Source: Voacanga thouarsii
Lineage: Eukaryota; Streptophyta; Magnoliopsida; Gentianales; Apocynaceae
Assembly (NCBI GenBank): GCA_026120185.1
Contig: JANUWF010001272.1
Coordinates: 1,798,001-1,862,000, forward strand
Reading direction: 5' to 3'
DNA: 64,000 nt
Part shown: piece after piece, positions 23,895-35,899 of the stretch
Layout of the letters: the number at the start of each line of letters is the position of its first letter
Numbering within the stretch: the stretch's first letter is position 1
The notes under the pieces: model-generated
The model's input: the letters and a program-made list of their open reading frames with translations, nothing else
What the model was told of the DNA's origin: nothing
Database searches by the model: none
Made by a program: the position numbers and the translations under genes

Positions 23895-25530
23895 TGAGTC
23901 TCAATAGTTGTTAGGGAGATTAGGGTTTTTTCTTTTACTAGAGACTTGTTTATTGGTCAGCCAAAACTAGGTCTCTAATTATCTGATAAACATATCCCTG
24001 GGCTATCAAATTACAAACATCCGGATGTTATCCTGAGAATAAGTTTGGTTAAACCCTAAACACATCTGAACCGTATCTGGAAAAATTCCTATGGTCCAAG
24101 CTATTGGGACGAAATAATTTTATTATTTTTCTTGGACCCAAAAGGCCCAAAATAATAAACATTAATTATTTATTTCCTGGGCTTATAGAAATAACCCAAT
24201 AAAAAATTAATGAGCCAAATGAACCAAAATAATTAATCTTTCATTATTTATATCTTAGGCATAAATAAATAACCCAATAAATAATTAAGCATTAATTATT
24301 TCCCTTTGGTTTAAGCCCAGGTTAATTTCCTAATTATTCATATCAAACTGGACCTAAACTCTGAATAATTAATTAACCAAATAAACCAAAAAATTAATTT
24401 CTCTCAACTCCTAATTTTATTTTATTTATTTTATTCCAGTCTAATAATAAATTAGACATCTTGAATAAAATAAAATAAAATAAAATAATATCCTCTTGAA
24501 TTGAGACCAATTCCTCAACCCAAAATTAATTAGGACTTACGGTCTATTCCGAGGACCAAAAAGACATATCGCCTTGACTGCCAAAATGACCAAAATACCT
24601 CTGCTATATAAATAGCTGTATTTTACATTTTAAATATTTCCTAATATCACCATAAGGAAATATTGACCCCAAGGACAATGCTGCATTAGTAAAGTCTCCG
24701 ACCTATAGGTGAAATAACTAAAATACCCCTCTACACATCGCCGTACATTTAGATAGGAAGAAATGTACTAACACCCCTCTAAAAGACATCCACCATCCTT
24801 AGGCTTCTAGTCGAATGATCCATGACTTCCTGGAGTGTTTCCGCTTTCCAAGGGAGCTACCCTAAAGCAAACATCTAAGTCATATTTCCCAGGGCCCTGG
24901 ACATTTTAGACCATTCGGACAGCCACAAGGGGCGATATAGTGCAGAAACTATCTTGTGCAAGTCTGTCTTAACTAACTAGTAACATATACCAAATACACA
25001 AGTATATTGGTTCTACTATAGAACCTCAACTATAGCATATCAAAGCATATGCTTCTAGCTTCGTCAGACTACCAACTCATACTTAAGTCGTAGAGTACTA
25101 GTTCACGCTGTAGCGGTAGTAGTCTAGGTTTCTATCATATAGTACTTTTAGAAACCACTACTACAGGTCATGTCGTACATATTCGAAATTTGCTTATGTC
25201 ATGAAGTGAGTGGACTACTCACTGGATAAAGGTAAGCCATTCCCTATTTGGAATTCATAACATAATAACCTAAACATGATGAGATTCCCAGTCTCATCAA
25301 TAGGTTAAGAACAAATGTTTATGTGTTAAATAATCCGTGATTCATACTTTACTGTGGAAGACCACCATTCACATGGATCACTTATTTAAGCACAATGAGT
25401 CTGTTCCAAACGAAAATTGTGCTGCACAAACAAAAAGTAAATTCACAACTAATTTTTGAAAATAATTTCTTTTATTAAAATATTCGATTTAACATTAGAA
25501 ACCTAGTCTAAGAGGGCATACAATCCAACA
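23465..25530 (-). repeat. 5' LTR of copia D1 (right)
   Basis: Starts TGACAGGCAG and ends ATCCAACA. About 2.07 kb. The main length difference from the left LTR is an expanded (GA)n at 23850-23891. It is followed by ATTAC, the second copy of the target duplication. Confidence 0.93.
23850..23891. repeat. (GA)n microsatellite, expanded in one D1 LTR
   Basis: About 21 GA units here; the equivalent place in the left LTR (about 16060-16085) has a short interrupted GA run. The two were identical at insertion, so this expanded or the other shrank since. Confidence 0.9.
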
Positions 25531-25536
25531 ATTACA

Positions 25537-25553
25537 TCCCCTCCCCCTTAAGA
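25537..25553 (-). other. Polypurine tract of element A
   Basis: The minus strand reads TTAAGGGGGAGGGGA into the LTR start TGTAAT, which is interrupted here by D1. Confidence 0.8.
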
Positions 25554-25585
25554 GAATTTTGTCCCGAAATTTAGGTTCCATACCC

Positions 25586-26940
25586 TTAGAGCATATCCGG
25601 ATACTTCCGTCTTAACCATTCCTCCGTTTCCTATGTTGCATCTTGTGCTCCATGATGATGCCAAAGTATTTTCACCATAGGTATCTGCTTGTTTTGAAGA
25701 GTCTTGATACTCCGCTCCAAGATCTTGACTGGTCTCTCCACATAACTCAGATTCGGTTACAACTCCAATGGTTCCTCATTGAGTACATAACTCGGATCGG
25801 GGTTGTACTTCTTCATCTGAGATACATGGAATACATCATGCATCCTAGTTAGACCGTCAGGTAGATCCAATCTGTTGGCAACCGGCCCAACTTTCTCCAA
25901 TATCGGGAACGGTCCTAAATACCTAGGACTTAACTTCCCTCCTCTCGGATGCCTCAGGATTCCCCTACTAGGAGTCAACTTCAAGAATGTGCAATCACCC
26001 ACTTGGAACTCCAGTTCCCTTCTTCTAGAATCTGCGTAGCTTTTCTGTCAGCTTTGCGCTGCCCTTAGCCTCTCTTGGATAACCTTGACCTTGTCCGTCA
26101 TTTTCTGAATGCATACCTCACCGGTCCTTCTAATGTTCCCCTTTTCCGTCCATCCCTAGTATATCGGTACTTGACATCTTCGCCCATATAGTGCTTCGTA
26201 CAGCGCCATCCTAATCGATGCCTGATAGCTGTTGTTATATGCCAATTCTGCATGTGGTAAACACTCGATCCACTTGTCTCCGAGGTCCAAAATACATTCT
26301 CGGAGCATATCCTCTAGTATCTAGATGACTCTCTCGGATTGACCGTCGGTCTGCAGATGAGCAGAGGTGCTGAATTTAAATGTAGTACCCAAAGACTCTT
26401 AAAACTTACTCCAAAATCTCAAAGTGAACCTAGGGTCCCTATCTGATACAATGCTTGATGGCACACCATGCAACCTTACAATTTCTTTGGTATACGTCTG
26501 AGCCAACTTTTCCATCGAGTCCCTTACGTTCACTGGTATAAAATGCGTTATCTTGGTCAGTCGGTCCACTACCACCCAAATTGCATCCCTGTGTGACTTG
26601 GTCATCGGAAGACCAGTCACAAAATCCATAGTCACCTCCTCCCATTTCCACTCGAGGATCGGTAACGGTTGCAGTAAACCTGCACACTTCTTATTCTCCA
26701 CTTTAACTTTCTAGCACGTCAGGTATGTTGACACATACTGAACCACATCTCTCTTCATTTTGGCCCACCAATATTTCTTCCTCAAGTCATGGTACATCTT
26801 TACCTCCCTAGGGTGTATGGTATACTTGCTCTTGTGAGCTTCGTCAAGTATCCTCTTCCTCAAGTCTTGGATGTCAGGCACACAAATTCGGTCCCGAAAA
26901 TACAATACCCCCTTCTCATTAGTTCAAAAATCTTTTCCTC
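25586..26940 (-). pseudogene. Integrase with chromodomain, element A (broken)
   Basis: Integrase inserts the cDNA, and a C-terminal chromodomain is known to direct such elements to marked chromatin. On the minus strand: zinc domain HKSKYTIHPREVKMYHDLRKKYWW with terminal CxxC (about 26845-26712); catalytic core MDFVTGLP (about 26625) and IVSDRDPRF (about 26450); then DGQSERV near 26340. The C-terminal domain GPFPILEKVGPVANRLDLPDG and VFHVSQMKKY is at 25900-25795. The chromodomain is at about 25745-25590 (PVKILERSIKTL, then VKILWHHHG). Its conserved ATWE motif reads AT*E. Stops at about 26707 and 26399 and others break the frame. RT lies in a different frame. Confidence 0.88.
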
Positions 26941-27129
26941 CTGTTGTGATTTCTTTCTCCTTGAAGGCCCAAAACTCCAAACTGTCTTGTTGGGCTGATA
27001 TAATTTCCTGATCCAGATCGGGTTTCAGGGCCAAATTGCTCACACAGATCTTCCTCTCTTGAACTTCTACTTCTTGCCCCAAGATTTCCTGGACTGCCGA
27101 CACCTCCTATATTCTCAGGTGTGCCATCA

Positions 27130-28375
27130 TCACTTTCCGACTCAATGCGTCAGCTACCATATTCGCTTTGCTTGGGTGATAATTAATAGGACACTTATAT
27201 TCCTCCAGAAACTCCATCCACCTACGCTGTCGAAGGTTCAAGTCCTTCTGCGTGAATATGTACATCAAACTCTTATGGTCAGTGAAGACTTCATATTAGG
27301 CACCTACAAATAATGTCGCTACTTCTTCAAGGCGAACACTATGGTTGCCAGCTCCAAGTCATGTGCTGGATAATTATCTTCATGCGGCTTTAGCTTCCTA
27401 GACGCATAAGCTATGACTTTACCTTCCTGCATCAGCACAACTCCTAGACCTTCCTTGGATGCATCCGTATAGAGTGCATAAGACTTGTCAGCCTTGGGTA
27501 GGCTCAGTACGGGTGCTGAAATCAACCTCTCCTTAAGCTCTTGGAAGCTCTTCTCGCACTTCTCACTCCATGCAAAAGCGACATCCTTCTTTAACAGTCG
27601 CATCATCGATGAAGCCAAAGTAGAAAAATTCTTAAGGAAACACCGATAGTACCCGGCCAACCTAAGGAAACTTCGTATCTCAGTAACATTCTCTAGTTGT
27701 TTCCAATTTGCTATGGCTTCCACCTTGGCAAGGTCCACCTTTATCCCATCCTTGGATATCACATGGCTGAGAAAGGATACCAAGCTTAGCCAAAACTCAC
27801 ATTTACTGTACTTGGCGAAAAGCTTGAATTTCCTCAGCTTCTCTAGGACCAACCTTAAGTGCTCTGCGTGATCCTCCGGATTCTTGGAGTAGATTAAGGT
27901 ATCATCGATGAAGATAACCACGAACTTGTCCAAATATGGTTGGAAGACACGATGCATCAAATCCATGAAAACTGCCGGTATGTTGGTCACACCAAACGGC
28001 ATTACCACAAATTCGTAGTGGCCATACCGCGTGTTGAAAGCAGTCTTAGGGATGTCTTCTTTCTTAATCCTTGCCTAGAAGTATCCTTGCCGTAGGTCCA
28101 ACTTCGAAAAGCAAGCAGTGCCTTGTAGTTGATCGAATAACTCGTCGATCAAGGGTAGAGGGCATTTATTCTTGATCGTTAAGTTGTTCAGTCCCTGGTA
28201 GTCAATGCATAGCCTCATGGTACCATCTTTCTTCTTAACAAACAACACTGGGGCTCCCCATAGCGATGTACTCGGTTGGATGTAGCCTTGCCTCACCAAT
28301 TCTTCCAATTTCTCCTTTAACTCCTTCAGCTCCGTCGGTGCCATCCAGTAGGGAGTTCTTGACACCAGTTCTGCT
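27130..28375 (-). pseudogene. Reverse transcriptase-RNase H of element A (broken)
   Basis: This would copy the element RNA. The RT begins [20 protein letters not shown] (28350-28290), followed by [20 protein letters not shown] and [10 protein letters not shown]. After a stop at 28075 come [20 protein letters not shown] and the catalytic box FIDD (about 27913-27902). RNase H contains [13 protein letters not shown] (about 27490-27450). The frame stops at 27319, where FALKK*RHYL implies Trp. Remnants continue to the ADALSRK-like end near 27135. A frameshift near 28376 separates it from protease, and another separates it from integrase. Confidence 0.88.
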
Positions 28376-30149
28376 CCGGAATTAGGTCTACGGTAAACTT
28401 AACTTCCCGTTCAGGGGATAGAGAAGTGAGCTTAGCAAAGAAAACGTTTGGAAAGTCTTTGAACACCTCCGTACTCTCCAAAGTACATTAATCCTTAGGT
28501 TTGTTCAGGAGATATGCCAAATATCCCGTACATCATTTCTTGAGTAACTTTCGGGCCTTAGCACCAGCATTTAGAAATTTCAGTTCCTTCGCTCGCTTAT
28601 TGTTGAATTCAATTACATCCCGACCAGGTCTCACAAACTGCACTGTCTTGATCTTATAGTCCACTCGAGCTCCATGCTTCGACAACCAATCCATGCCAAA
28701 GATCAGGTCATAATCGTCTATGGGCAGAATTATGAGGTCGGCCTCCAAAATTTTCTTTCCTACCTCAACTCCACAACTCCTCATTTTCTTACTCACTTCT
28801 ACCACCCTTCCCAAGGGTGAGTTTACTACTAGGGTATAAGGTAATTCCTTTCCTTCCCAACCCAGATATGATGCACATACTTTGCTTACGTAAGAGTGTG
28901 TGGATCCTTGATATATCAAAACATTAACAAGGCGACTTTGGATAGAAAGGTTACCTTCGATCACGGCGGCATCCGCTTCGACTTCTTCTCTGTTCAGGGT
29001 AAAAACCTTGGCCTTCACCTGAGGCTTCTGCCCTCCCGTTCCCGCTAGTCCAGCAGCAACACCTCTATTAATCCCCATTGGCTGGGTCGGGGCTGTCTGC
29101 CCGATCCTTAAGGGTTTAGGGCAGGCGTTCCTCAGATAACCTGGATCTCCACAATTGAAGCACCTCCTTACACTCCCGTTGCCCGAGCAATTCCTCTTGG
29201 TGTGGCCCCGTTTTCCATACAGTCGGCAATTCAGGCTGCCTTGCATCCGTCCAACCATAGGCACTATAGGCTGCTTGCTCCAATTTTCCCACGACATAGA
29301 GTCCGCGGGTCGCTTGTTGCTTGAAGGCCTCATGGGTGGACGATTTGGTTGGAAGGGTCTGTTCACCGGTCGATGCCGATCTTCATTCTCCGTCTGGGAA
29401 GCTGCATCCACTGCGGTGGTGTACGATGTTGGTGGTGATGGGGCCAATGCCTTTCTCAAATTTGGCCTCAGCCCCTTCACGAACTGCCGGGTGCGCTTCG
29501 GCTCCGTGTCGACCAAGCATTTGCAATACTTGGACAACTGTGTGAACCGGGCCGCATACTGAGCAATGGACATGCCTCCCTACTTGAGGGTTTGGAACTC
29601 ATCCTCCCTCTTCTCAGCTACCCATCGAGGAATGTACTTAGCACAGAAAGCTTCTGTAAAGTCATTCCATGTCCATTCCTGCTCCTCTCTGTCCCAGTCA
29701 CTCCGTACACGCTGCCACCATGCCCGTGACGGTCCCCTTAGTCGAAAAGTAGCAAACTTCACCATTCTCTCTTCTGAGTACTGCAGAATAGTAAAGATAT
29801 CCTCCAACTGTTCAACCCACCGCTCGGCCTTCTCATCCTGCTCCACCTCCCCCTGGAATGTGGGAGGTTGGAACTTCAGGAAACACTCCAGGGCCTCATC
29901 CTCTCCCTGCGGTAGTTTCTTAGCCACCTTGTCCACTTTCTCCATTAGGTTCTGCAGGATCGAGGCCATCTTGTCAAAAGCCTGACCCATGGTCATATCT
30001 CGTGATCTCTCCGAAGCTAACTTCTGTTCTCGTGGTAAGTGCTCTTCCACATCGGGTATGGAACGATGCATCTGCATAAATTCCAGAGTTGAGGATGCAC
30101 TTTCCTGCACAGTTCTGCTATGAACGACTATCCTACATCTTGGTGCTAT
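28376..30149 (-). pseudogene. gag: gag-protease of element A (broken; start codon lost)
   Basis: Gag builds the particle; the protease processes it. Alignment with family C, whose gag opens MAPKRRIA, puts the start at 30149-30147, where the codon is ATA instead of ATG. The gag core (LKFQPPTFQGEVEQDEKAE, then RAWWQRV and FCAKYIPRW) spans about 29900-29590. A stop at 29580 replaces Gln. Two zinc knuckles near 29230-29120 are both damaged: one reads CRLYGKRGHTKRNC (second Cys lost), the other CFNCGDPGYLRNAC (His lost). The protease site reads YQGSTHS (about 28920-28895), so the catalytic Asp is gone. It ends at a stop at 28533; protease-RT linker remnants follow. Confidence 0.88.
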
Positions 30150-30469
30150 CTTTGATCACATTTACTTAAGGTCAGATAATTACCAAGGGGAAAAGAGTAT
30201 GCTCAGGTGCATGATCAATTAATAGCAATGTTATCCACTCATTTTAAAAAAGAATTTGATGATGTTATGCAGAGATAAATCAAGTAATGACTAAAACTCA
30301 TACTTTTAATAGAAACCATGCTTCCGTAGAAAAGAATGGGTTATCACATGCGATACCCAGTTATTTTGTGAAATAATAAAGCCCTATAAGCAACACGCTT
30401 CTTTTAAAAGAAATAAACAAATAAAGGAATGCAAATCCCGAAGGAGGAGAAGTAAATGCTACTGGTCTT

Positions 30470-31304
30470 CTATACCCGACTCTCCCTAGTTTCAACAGAG
30501 GCATTGGAGTTGTCAGAGGCTAGTTCCACAAGCCACCCCACGGAGCTATCGGGTCTTCCTATGTAGTCCTTCGCAAAACCAACACTCTCACTTGACTGCC
30601 CTGACTCACCCTCATGGCCCCTTTTAGCTCTCATGGCCATCTCATAAAACTCATCCAACGCTAATCTAACTGCACCCTTAGGCACAGGCCTCTCATTCCC
30701 CGAGTCAGATGGATCAAGCAACCCCTCTCTCCTTAACATGGCATCTATTCCTAGTCCATATCGGAGTCGACACCCCTTAGGACCCTCTTCTAGCTTCCTC
30801 TTTCCCTTATCTACCACTCCTAGAGCTGACTGCCTAAGTTCCCTCTCTCTCGGGGTAACTTCATCCCTCGGCCTAGGTCCCTCACCACTGGACTCTTTAG
30901 GGTCATAGCAAGCAGGAGTTCTATCAACTTCTCCTATCTGCGGGGTTTGGGGAACCTCTATTGCCTCCACATCCTCTTCTTCTATCCCAACCATCTCCCT
31001 CTTCACTCTCATCATCTCCCTCATTCCCGAGCTCATCTACCTCCCTCTCACTCAACTGAGCCATCTTCTCGTCTACCTCTCCCTCACTGGCAAACTCTAC
31101 TACCTCCCTCTCATCATCCCTCTAATACTCTCTTAGGCTCCCTTCAACCGATATCTCCGCCTCAACCACCAGGTCGTCTAGCACTGGCGGCTTATACACT
31201 CTCTCCAAATCACACGAGGGTGGATCAACTACGGGTAGTAGGGCAGGTGGATTCCCACCGCCAGTGGGCCTGTCTCTAACAGCCGATACAACTCTTTTGA
31301 CCAT
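30470..31304 (-). pseudogene. Accessory ORF between primer site and gag, element A
   Basis: I do not recognise this protein. It lies in sense orientation, starts 85 nt after the primer site in the context TAGG-ATG-GT, and runs about 277 codons. The first part (MVKRVVSAVRDRPTGGG, 31304 onward) is Pro-rich, then strongly acidic. An in-frame stop lies at about 31122, and a shift near 31000 moves it to another frame. The second part (to 30470) has PKESSGEGPRPRDE, a possible nuclear-localisation stretch KGKRKLEE, and an acidic Ser-rich end. Family C has an ORF at the same place with the same start context (50184-50714). Predicted soluble, with no membrane segment or catalytic motif. Function unknown. 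Confidence 0.6.
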
Positions 31305-31389
31305 CCTATAAACAAAAGGTAACAATTAGTACCAGATCAAAATACTTAAGAAAATAAAACCCAGTAAGTCTAGTAATTGCCTAAACCTA

Positions 31390-31402
31390 GGCTCTGATAC
31401 TA
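31390..31402 (-). other. Primer binding site of element A
   Basis: The minus strand reads TAGTATCAGAGCC, one base from the initiator Met-tRNA site, 2 nt from the LTR end. Confidence 0.88.
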
Positions 31403-31404
31403 GT

Positions 31405-34400
31405 TGTAATACCCTACTACTACATACCCTAAAAAGGCGGGGATTTCGCCCCATCTCGTACGATAAGGGGTCTTTAAAACGAGGTATAAAATGTAAAGGC
31501 AACCCCAAAAGAATCAACTTAGATAAATAGAGAAAAACTCTTATTACACCCGGATCAAATTGGAGCAATACAAAATAAAACAAATATCGTTCAAAAGCTT
31601 AAACAACAACTGGCTCCTAGAACAAAATGGGAAAAAAAATAACAAAAGCTTCAACTATCACATACCCCACTGGCTCAGCATAATCTATCTCCTGAAAACA
31701 TGATATAAAATAGTATGAGATGAAATCTCAGTAAGTCCTGTGTGTGCACATGGTGTTTCAAACAGTTCGTGTATGCATAGTGGAAAACATTTGCAGAAAT
31801 ATTTGGCAAGTCATAACTACTTTCTTTTCGCAAGGAGTGGGTTTTTCTCATAATCACACTTTATACAAAACAAATCATCCACTCGAATAAACAGTTATGT
31901 CACCACACGTTGGGCTCCATGAGGACAAGGTACCACACTTTGTGCACCTTGCCGGGACCAGATTACCACACATTGGGCGTTCAAATCAAGGTTAGCGTAC
32001 AACTCACCGGGTGAGATACTCCTCTTTCTCTACACCCAACAAAACCATCTGGGTGTCCATGCTCAGAAAATAAATAATACCTTACCAGGAACAAATGCTA
32101 GCTCGGACCGGCCTGACCAACTAATACAGTCGCCATTTCAAGCCGAGCTTATCTTTTGGAGGTGGCCTCCTGCCAGAAGACTTACTCTAGCCCTCCAAGA
32201 CTAGTATTGTTAGCCTACCCTTTATTGAGTACTTAAAGAATATATCCATCAATTCTTGATTCAAAATATTTCCATACCTTTGCTGTGTGCAACGTGGTTT
32301 TCTTTAGAAGAGTTTTCTAAAAATGTAGAAGAAAGTCGTTAGTATGACAAAACCATTTAAAGAATAAATATCCACATTTACAACCCAAGCGAACGTAGTT
32401 TAACAACAGCTTCACAAAGCTTTACAACATAGACTTGTCATTACAACAATTAACAAAAGAGTTTATGCAAGGACTTACTTAATGTGCCTCAGACAAACAA
32501 CATAAAATCACAACTTGCTTTCTTCAAATATCCTCCTGATCTAGAACCATATATTATCATGATCAGGGTCTCAATCGATTCAAACATGCTCTAAACTCAT
32601 TTATTCCCATAACAATTCACAATCCACTATCTAATTCCCAATAAATTAACCAATCCCCAAAGTTCATATTCTATGACCATATATTCATCAAAGACATGAA
32701 TATTATATCAAAAAGGCTTAACTTGACCATCATAACTCATATCTATCATTACCACAGTAAAATATGGCATTGCTATACATTGAATATGCTTAATTAATTA
32801 CTCGATTCAAAATACCCATTCATCATGCTAATGGACATCATCGACCATATTAAACATTAATTTTGATATCAAGGGTAAGGATTCCCTTACCTTGCGACAA
32901 CCGGGTTAACAAGATCTCAATGCTCCTATGGTGTTTGTCCCTAGTTCGTTCGAGTAGAAGAGAAAAGCTGCCTTCTTTCCTTTCTCTTGACCAAAAGCAG
33001 GTAAAAGGAATGAAATCAGCCTTTAGGTGGAGTGATTCAAGGGAAGAAAAGGAGAAGAATTGATAGAAGAAAGGAATCAAGAGGTTAAGATTGTTTTTGC
33101 TTACCTTAGAGTGTGATCGGTTTCTTGCTAGGAATTGTTCTTGTGATTTTCGAAAATTGTAGGGACATTCTTGCTGGAATTTTCATGTAGAATGGAGAGG
33201 GAAGTCAGCTACTATAATTTAGGGTTAGAGAAGATTGGTTTAGGGTTAGATGGTGGTGTTAAGAAAAACTCCTAATGGCTTTAGGTTTCATGAACAACAA
33301 GGCTGAAAATTGCAACTTGTTGTGCACCTTGTTGCTGCCGAATTTGGGAGGGTTTATGAGGAGAAAATATTCTGCAATTGCTACCTTATGCTGGTCGGAA
33401 TATTGCTCAAGAAAAGGACTGTATGCATTCATAGTTTTTGGCCAAAACAAGGAAGAGTTTGAGTAGGTTTTGAGAACTAAAATTCTATGCAAGAATGGCT
33501 CATGTGCTGTGCAAAAATCACTGAATCAGAGGGGAGAAATTCTAGACTGTTTTAGCTGTTGTTCTTCCACGATTTACAGAGAAAAAGTGAGGGTTTGAGG
33601 AGCTGAAAATTTGCTTAATCAGGTGAGGATTTTGGTAGGTTTTGGTGTGCAGAATTTTCGTTTGAGTTGGAGTGCAAGCTGGCTGAAATTTCCTGTGTAA
33701 GGCTGGCTGAAATTCTAATTCCTAAGCTGGCTGAATTTTTGGAATTTTGGTGAGTAAAATCTGCTTTTTGTTTGGCTAAGGTAATCTGAATTGATGAGGA
33801 GTGTTCTAGATGTTTTGAGCTAGGATTTGAAGAGTTGGACTGCACTTAGGAGTGCTGGAATTTCAGACAGCTTGTGCTTGCACAAGGCTGCCGAAATTCT
33901 GCTAGAAAAAGGAAGCAAAACCTAGTTGAAGTAGGATTGAAATAAAATCTGATTTGCTAAAGGATTTTGGATAAGATTTCCTAGTGTTGGAAGAGTTTGA
34001 GTTGGGCTAAAACTCCTTCAAAAAGTGGCGGCACCTAGCTGGAAAATATTCCAGATTTTTAGCCAAGGTTCTAGGTTCAAAATTCCCAAGGTATCCAACT
34101 AGAAAAATAACACTTTAATTCCAACTATCCATTACAAAATCTAGTAAGTTAAAATCAAGTTGGAAGTTAGTTATTCAGCTAGGGTTTTTTCGAAAATCAA
34201 AGGGAACAAAAGCTGAAAATAACAGTAACCTTTATTCACATAAAAAATCGTTGAATTTAGGAAATAAATATAGAGACTTATTTCCTTAGAACGATGGCGT
34301 TGAAAATTCACTAGGATGGCTAGGTCTTTTTCGGCCAAGACATGTAGAAGTCTAGGGTAAAGAATTTTCAAAAAGAAAACTAAGATTCGCAAGAAGTAAG

Positions 34401-34713
34401 ATTCGAACTCGGGTCACCAAAGGAAATCACCAACCTCCCCACTATTCCAAACCAAGTCCAATGCTAATATTTCTCTAAGAAATTCTTTCCACCCTAATTC
34501 TCATCCTTCCATCTCCTCGACTAAACTTCACTTAACTAACTCTTAAACACCACAATTATTTCACACCAAATAAATCAAATGCAAAAGTAACTTTGAAAAT
34601 CACATGCACCCATGCAAGAATAATTTTAAGATAATACGTGAAATGCGAAATGCTATGCAATGCATGACTTTTTTTCCCCCATAGTCAAAGGTGGTTTTGG
34701 GCGGGGTATTACA
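31405..34713 (-). repeat. 5' LTR of element A (right)
   Basis: Starts TGTAATACCC, ends GGTATTACA, followed by GAATC. 3,309 bp. It carries the same CCACA triplet (about 31895-31980), tRNA-like module and 3' tail as the left LTR. Confidence 0.92.
34400..34449 (-). other. tRNA-like A-box/B-box module in LTR A (right)
   Basis: The minus strand reads TGGAATAGTGG (34449-34439), then ACCCGAGTTCGAATC ending at 34400. A-to-B spacing is near that of a tRNA gene, and the offset from the LTR start is 264 nt. The middle (GGTTGGTGATTTCC) resembles the equivalent stretch of family C (CTTGGTGAATTAAT), which suggests common descent. Confidence 0.6.
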
Positions 34714-35227
34714 GAATCAAAGTACAATGCTTAGCAAACAAAATACCTTGGAGTTCTTAAGTCTAAGGATACTTGCACATTTGCTATAATGAGATTCTAT
34801 CACTGGTACTAAATAGTTATCTATGTTATTATCTCATAGTTATTTCATCCAATATACTTATTCAAATAAGCATTCACATTTCAATTTTGAGTATGACAAT
34901 ACTCATGGATGTGAGAACCACCGCATGATCAAATCAAGAAGTAGAACACATGCTAATCTTAACATATTAATGATGTCCTATCTTATTAATATTATAACTA
35001 GGGATGATTTAAGAACAAATACATTCTAGTGTAGTAGGAACCTTACATCACAATCACTATCAAGATTTCTTTAACACAGTGTTGTACTTGGGACTTTATC
35101 TTACTGTTTTTATATACATGAACATATGCAATAAAGAAACTGAAAGGTAAAGACTACTTTTTTTTTTATTAATTTAATGTGCAAAATACATTGTATAAAA
35201 GATTACTTCTAGGGCACAATCCTAACA
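34714..35227 (-). repeat. 5' LTR of copia element F, part 2
   Basis: It resumes at the duplicated GAATC with CAAAGTACAATGCTTAGC, which matches the E LTR at about 62740, and ends CCTAACA. Parts 1 and 2 sum to about 1.6 kb, as in E. GATAT at 35228-35232 would be the right target duplication of F. Confidence 0.85.
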
Positions 35228-35293
35228 GATATATGCACTCATGGAATGCTCTAGTATTATATTTTGAACATTATAAACTCCATTTTATTGTAA

Positions 35294-35380
35294 GGGTGCA
35301 ATCGTACCAGTACTAATGCACTGAATCCATCAGAACTTTGAAGTTAAGCATGCTTGGGTGAGAGTAATACTAAGATGGGC
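35294..35380 (+). pseudogene. 5S rRNA-like sequence, 5' part
   Basis: It follows the plant 5S rRNA from GGGTGCAATCGTACCAG through the internal promoter (GAAGTTAAGCATGCTTGGG, then TACTAAGATGGG) with mostly C/T and G/A changes. It is cut in the box C region by composite C; the rest follows at 55481. The host of this relic could be an old 5S copy or a 5S-bearing TRIM element, but no TRIM ends are seen. Confidence 0.85.
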
Positions 35381-35899
35381 TGTAACACCCCGCTACCTAG
35401 CCCCGCTAGGGCCGGGGATGTCGCCCCATCCAAAAAACAATGGGTCTTTATTACTTGGTCACACAAATGAAATAGCGGAATATAAATGGTACTTGAACTT
35501 AAAATTTATTACATCCCAAAATAAATATCAATCCAAGAATAATTCCCAAAATACCAAAAATAAATCCATAATAAAAATTATCCACTCTCATCTCCCCAAA
35601 ATATTACACAAAAATAAATCATCAGAAAATCTTCCAAAGCAGGTATAATCTAGCTACTCATCCCCACAGCAGGATCGACCTGAAATCATGGTAAAATGGT
35701 GGTGAGACAGAAATCTCAGTAAGTCCATGTGTGCTTTGGGTGTTCAGTGAAAATAGTTCGTGAATACAAAGTATAAAATTCTTTATAAGAGATCACTGGC
35801 AAGCAATAAACATCAGTAAAAAACAAGAGTGGTGTTGTGGCATTTCCAGCCATACATAATTTATAAAATCAACCGCTTAAAAGAAAGGATTACAGGTTA

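Larger units (their letters stand above)
15683..25530 (-). mobile_element. Ty1/copia element D1, complete structure, degraded
   Basis: LTRs lie at 15683-17713 and 23465-25530. The target duplication ATTAC is at 15678-15682 and 25531-25535. The internal minus strand runs primer site, long leader, gag, protease, integrase, RT, RNase H. Integrase before RT is the copia order. It inserted at the LTR/internal junction of element A. Gag-protease and integrase-RT-RNase H lie in two frames, with several stops. About 9.85 kb. Confidence 0.95.
12370..34713 (-). mobile_element. Ty3/gypsy element A, Tekay-like chromovirus, with nested copia D1
   Basis: Bounded by LTRs at 12370-15682 and 31405-34713 and flanked by the 5 bp duplication GAATC. 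The minus-strand order is primer site, accessory ORF, gag, protease, RT, RNase H, integrase, chromodomain, polypurine tract. A chromodomain fused to the integrase end places it among chromoviruses, and the integrase tail (LGPFPI...VFHVSQ) fits the Tekay lineage; that assignment is inference. D1 (15683-25530) interrupts the last base of the left LTR. Without D1 the element is about 12.5 kb. Confidence 0.92.

Noticed and set aside
30111..30469. A further gene between the accessory ORF and gag of element A
   Set aside because: No open frame of note; it reads as untranslated leader.
35294..35380. A functional 5S rRNA gene or a Cassandra element
   Set aside because: The gene is mutated and split by 20 kb. 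No Cassandra-type LTR ends, primer site or second LTR are visible around it.
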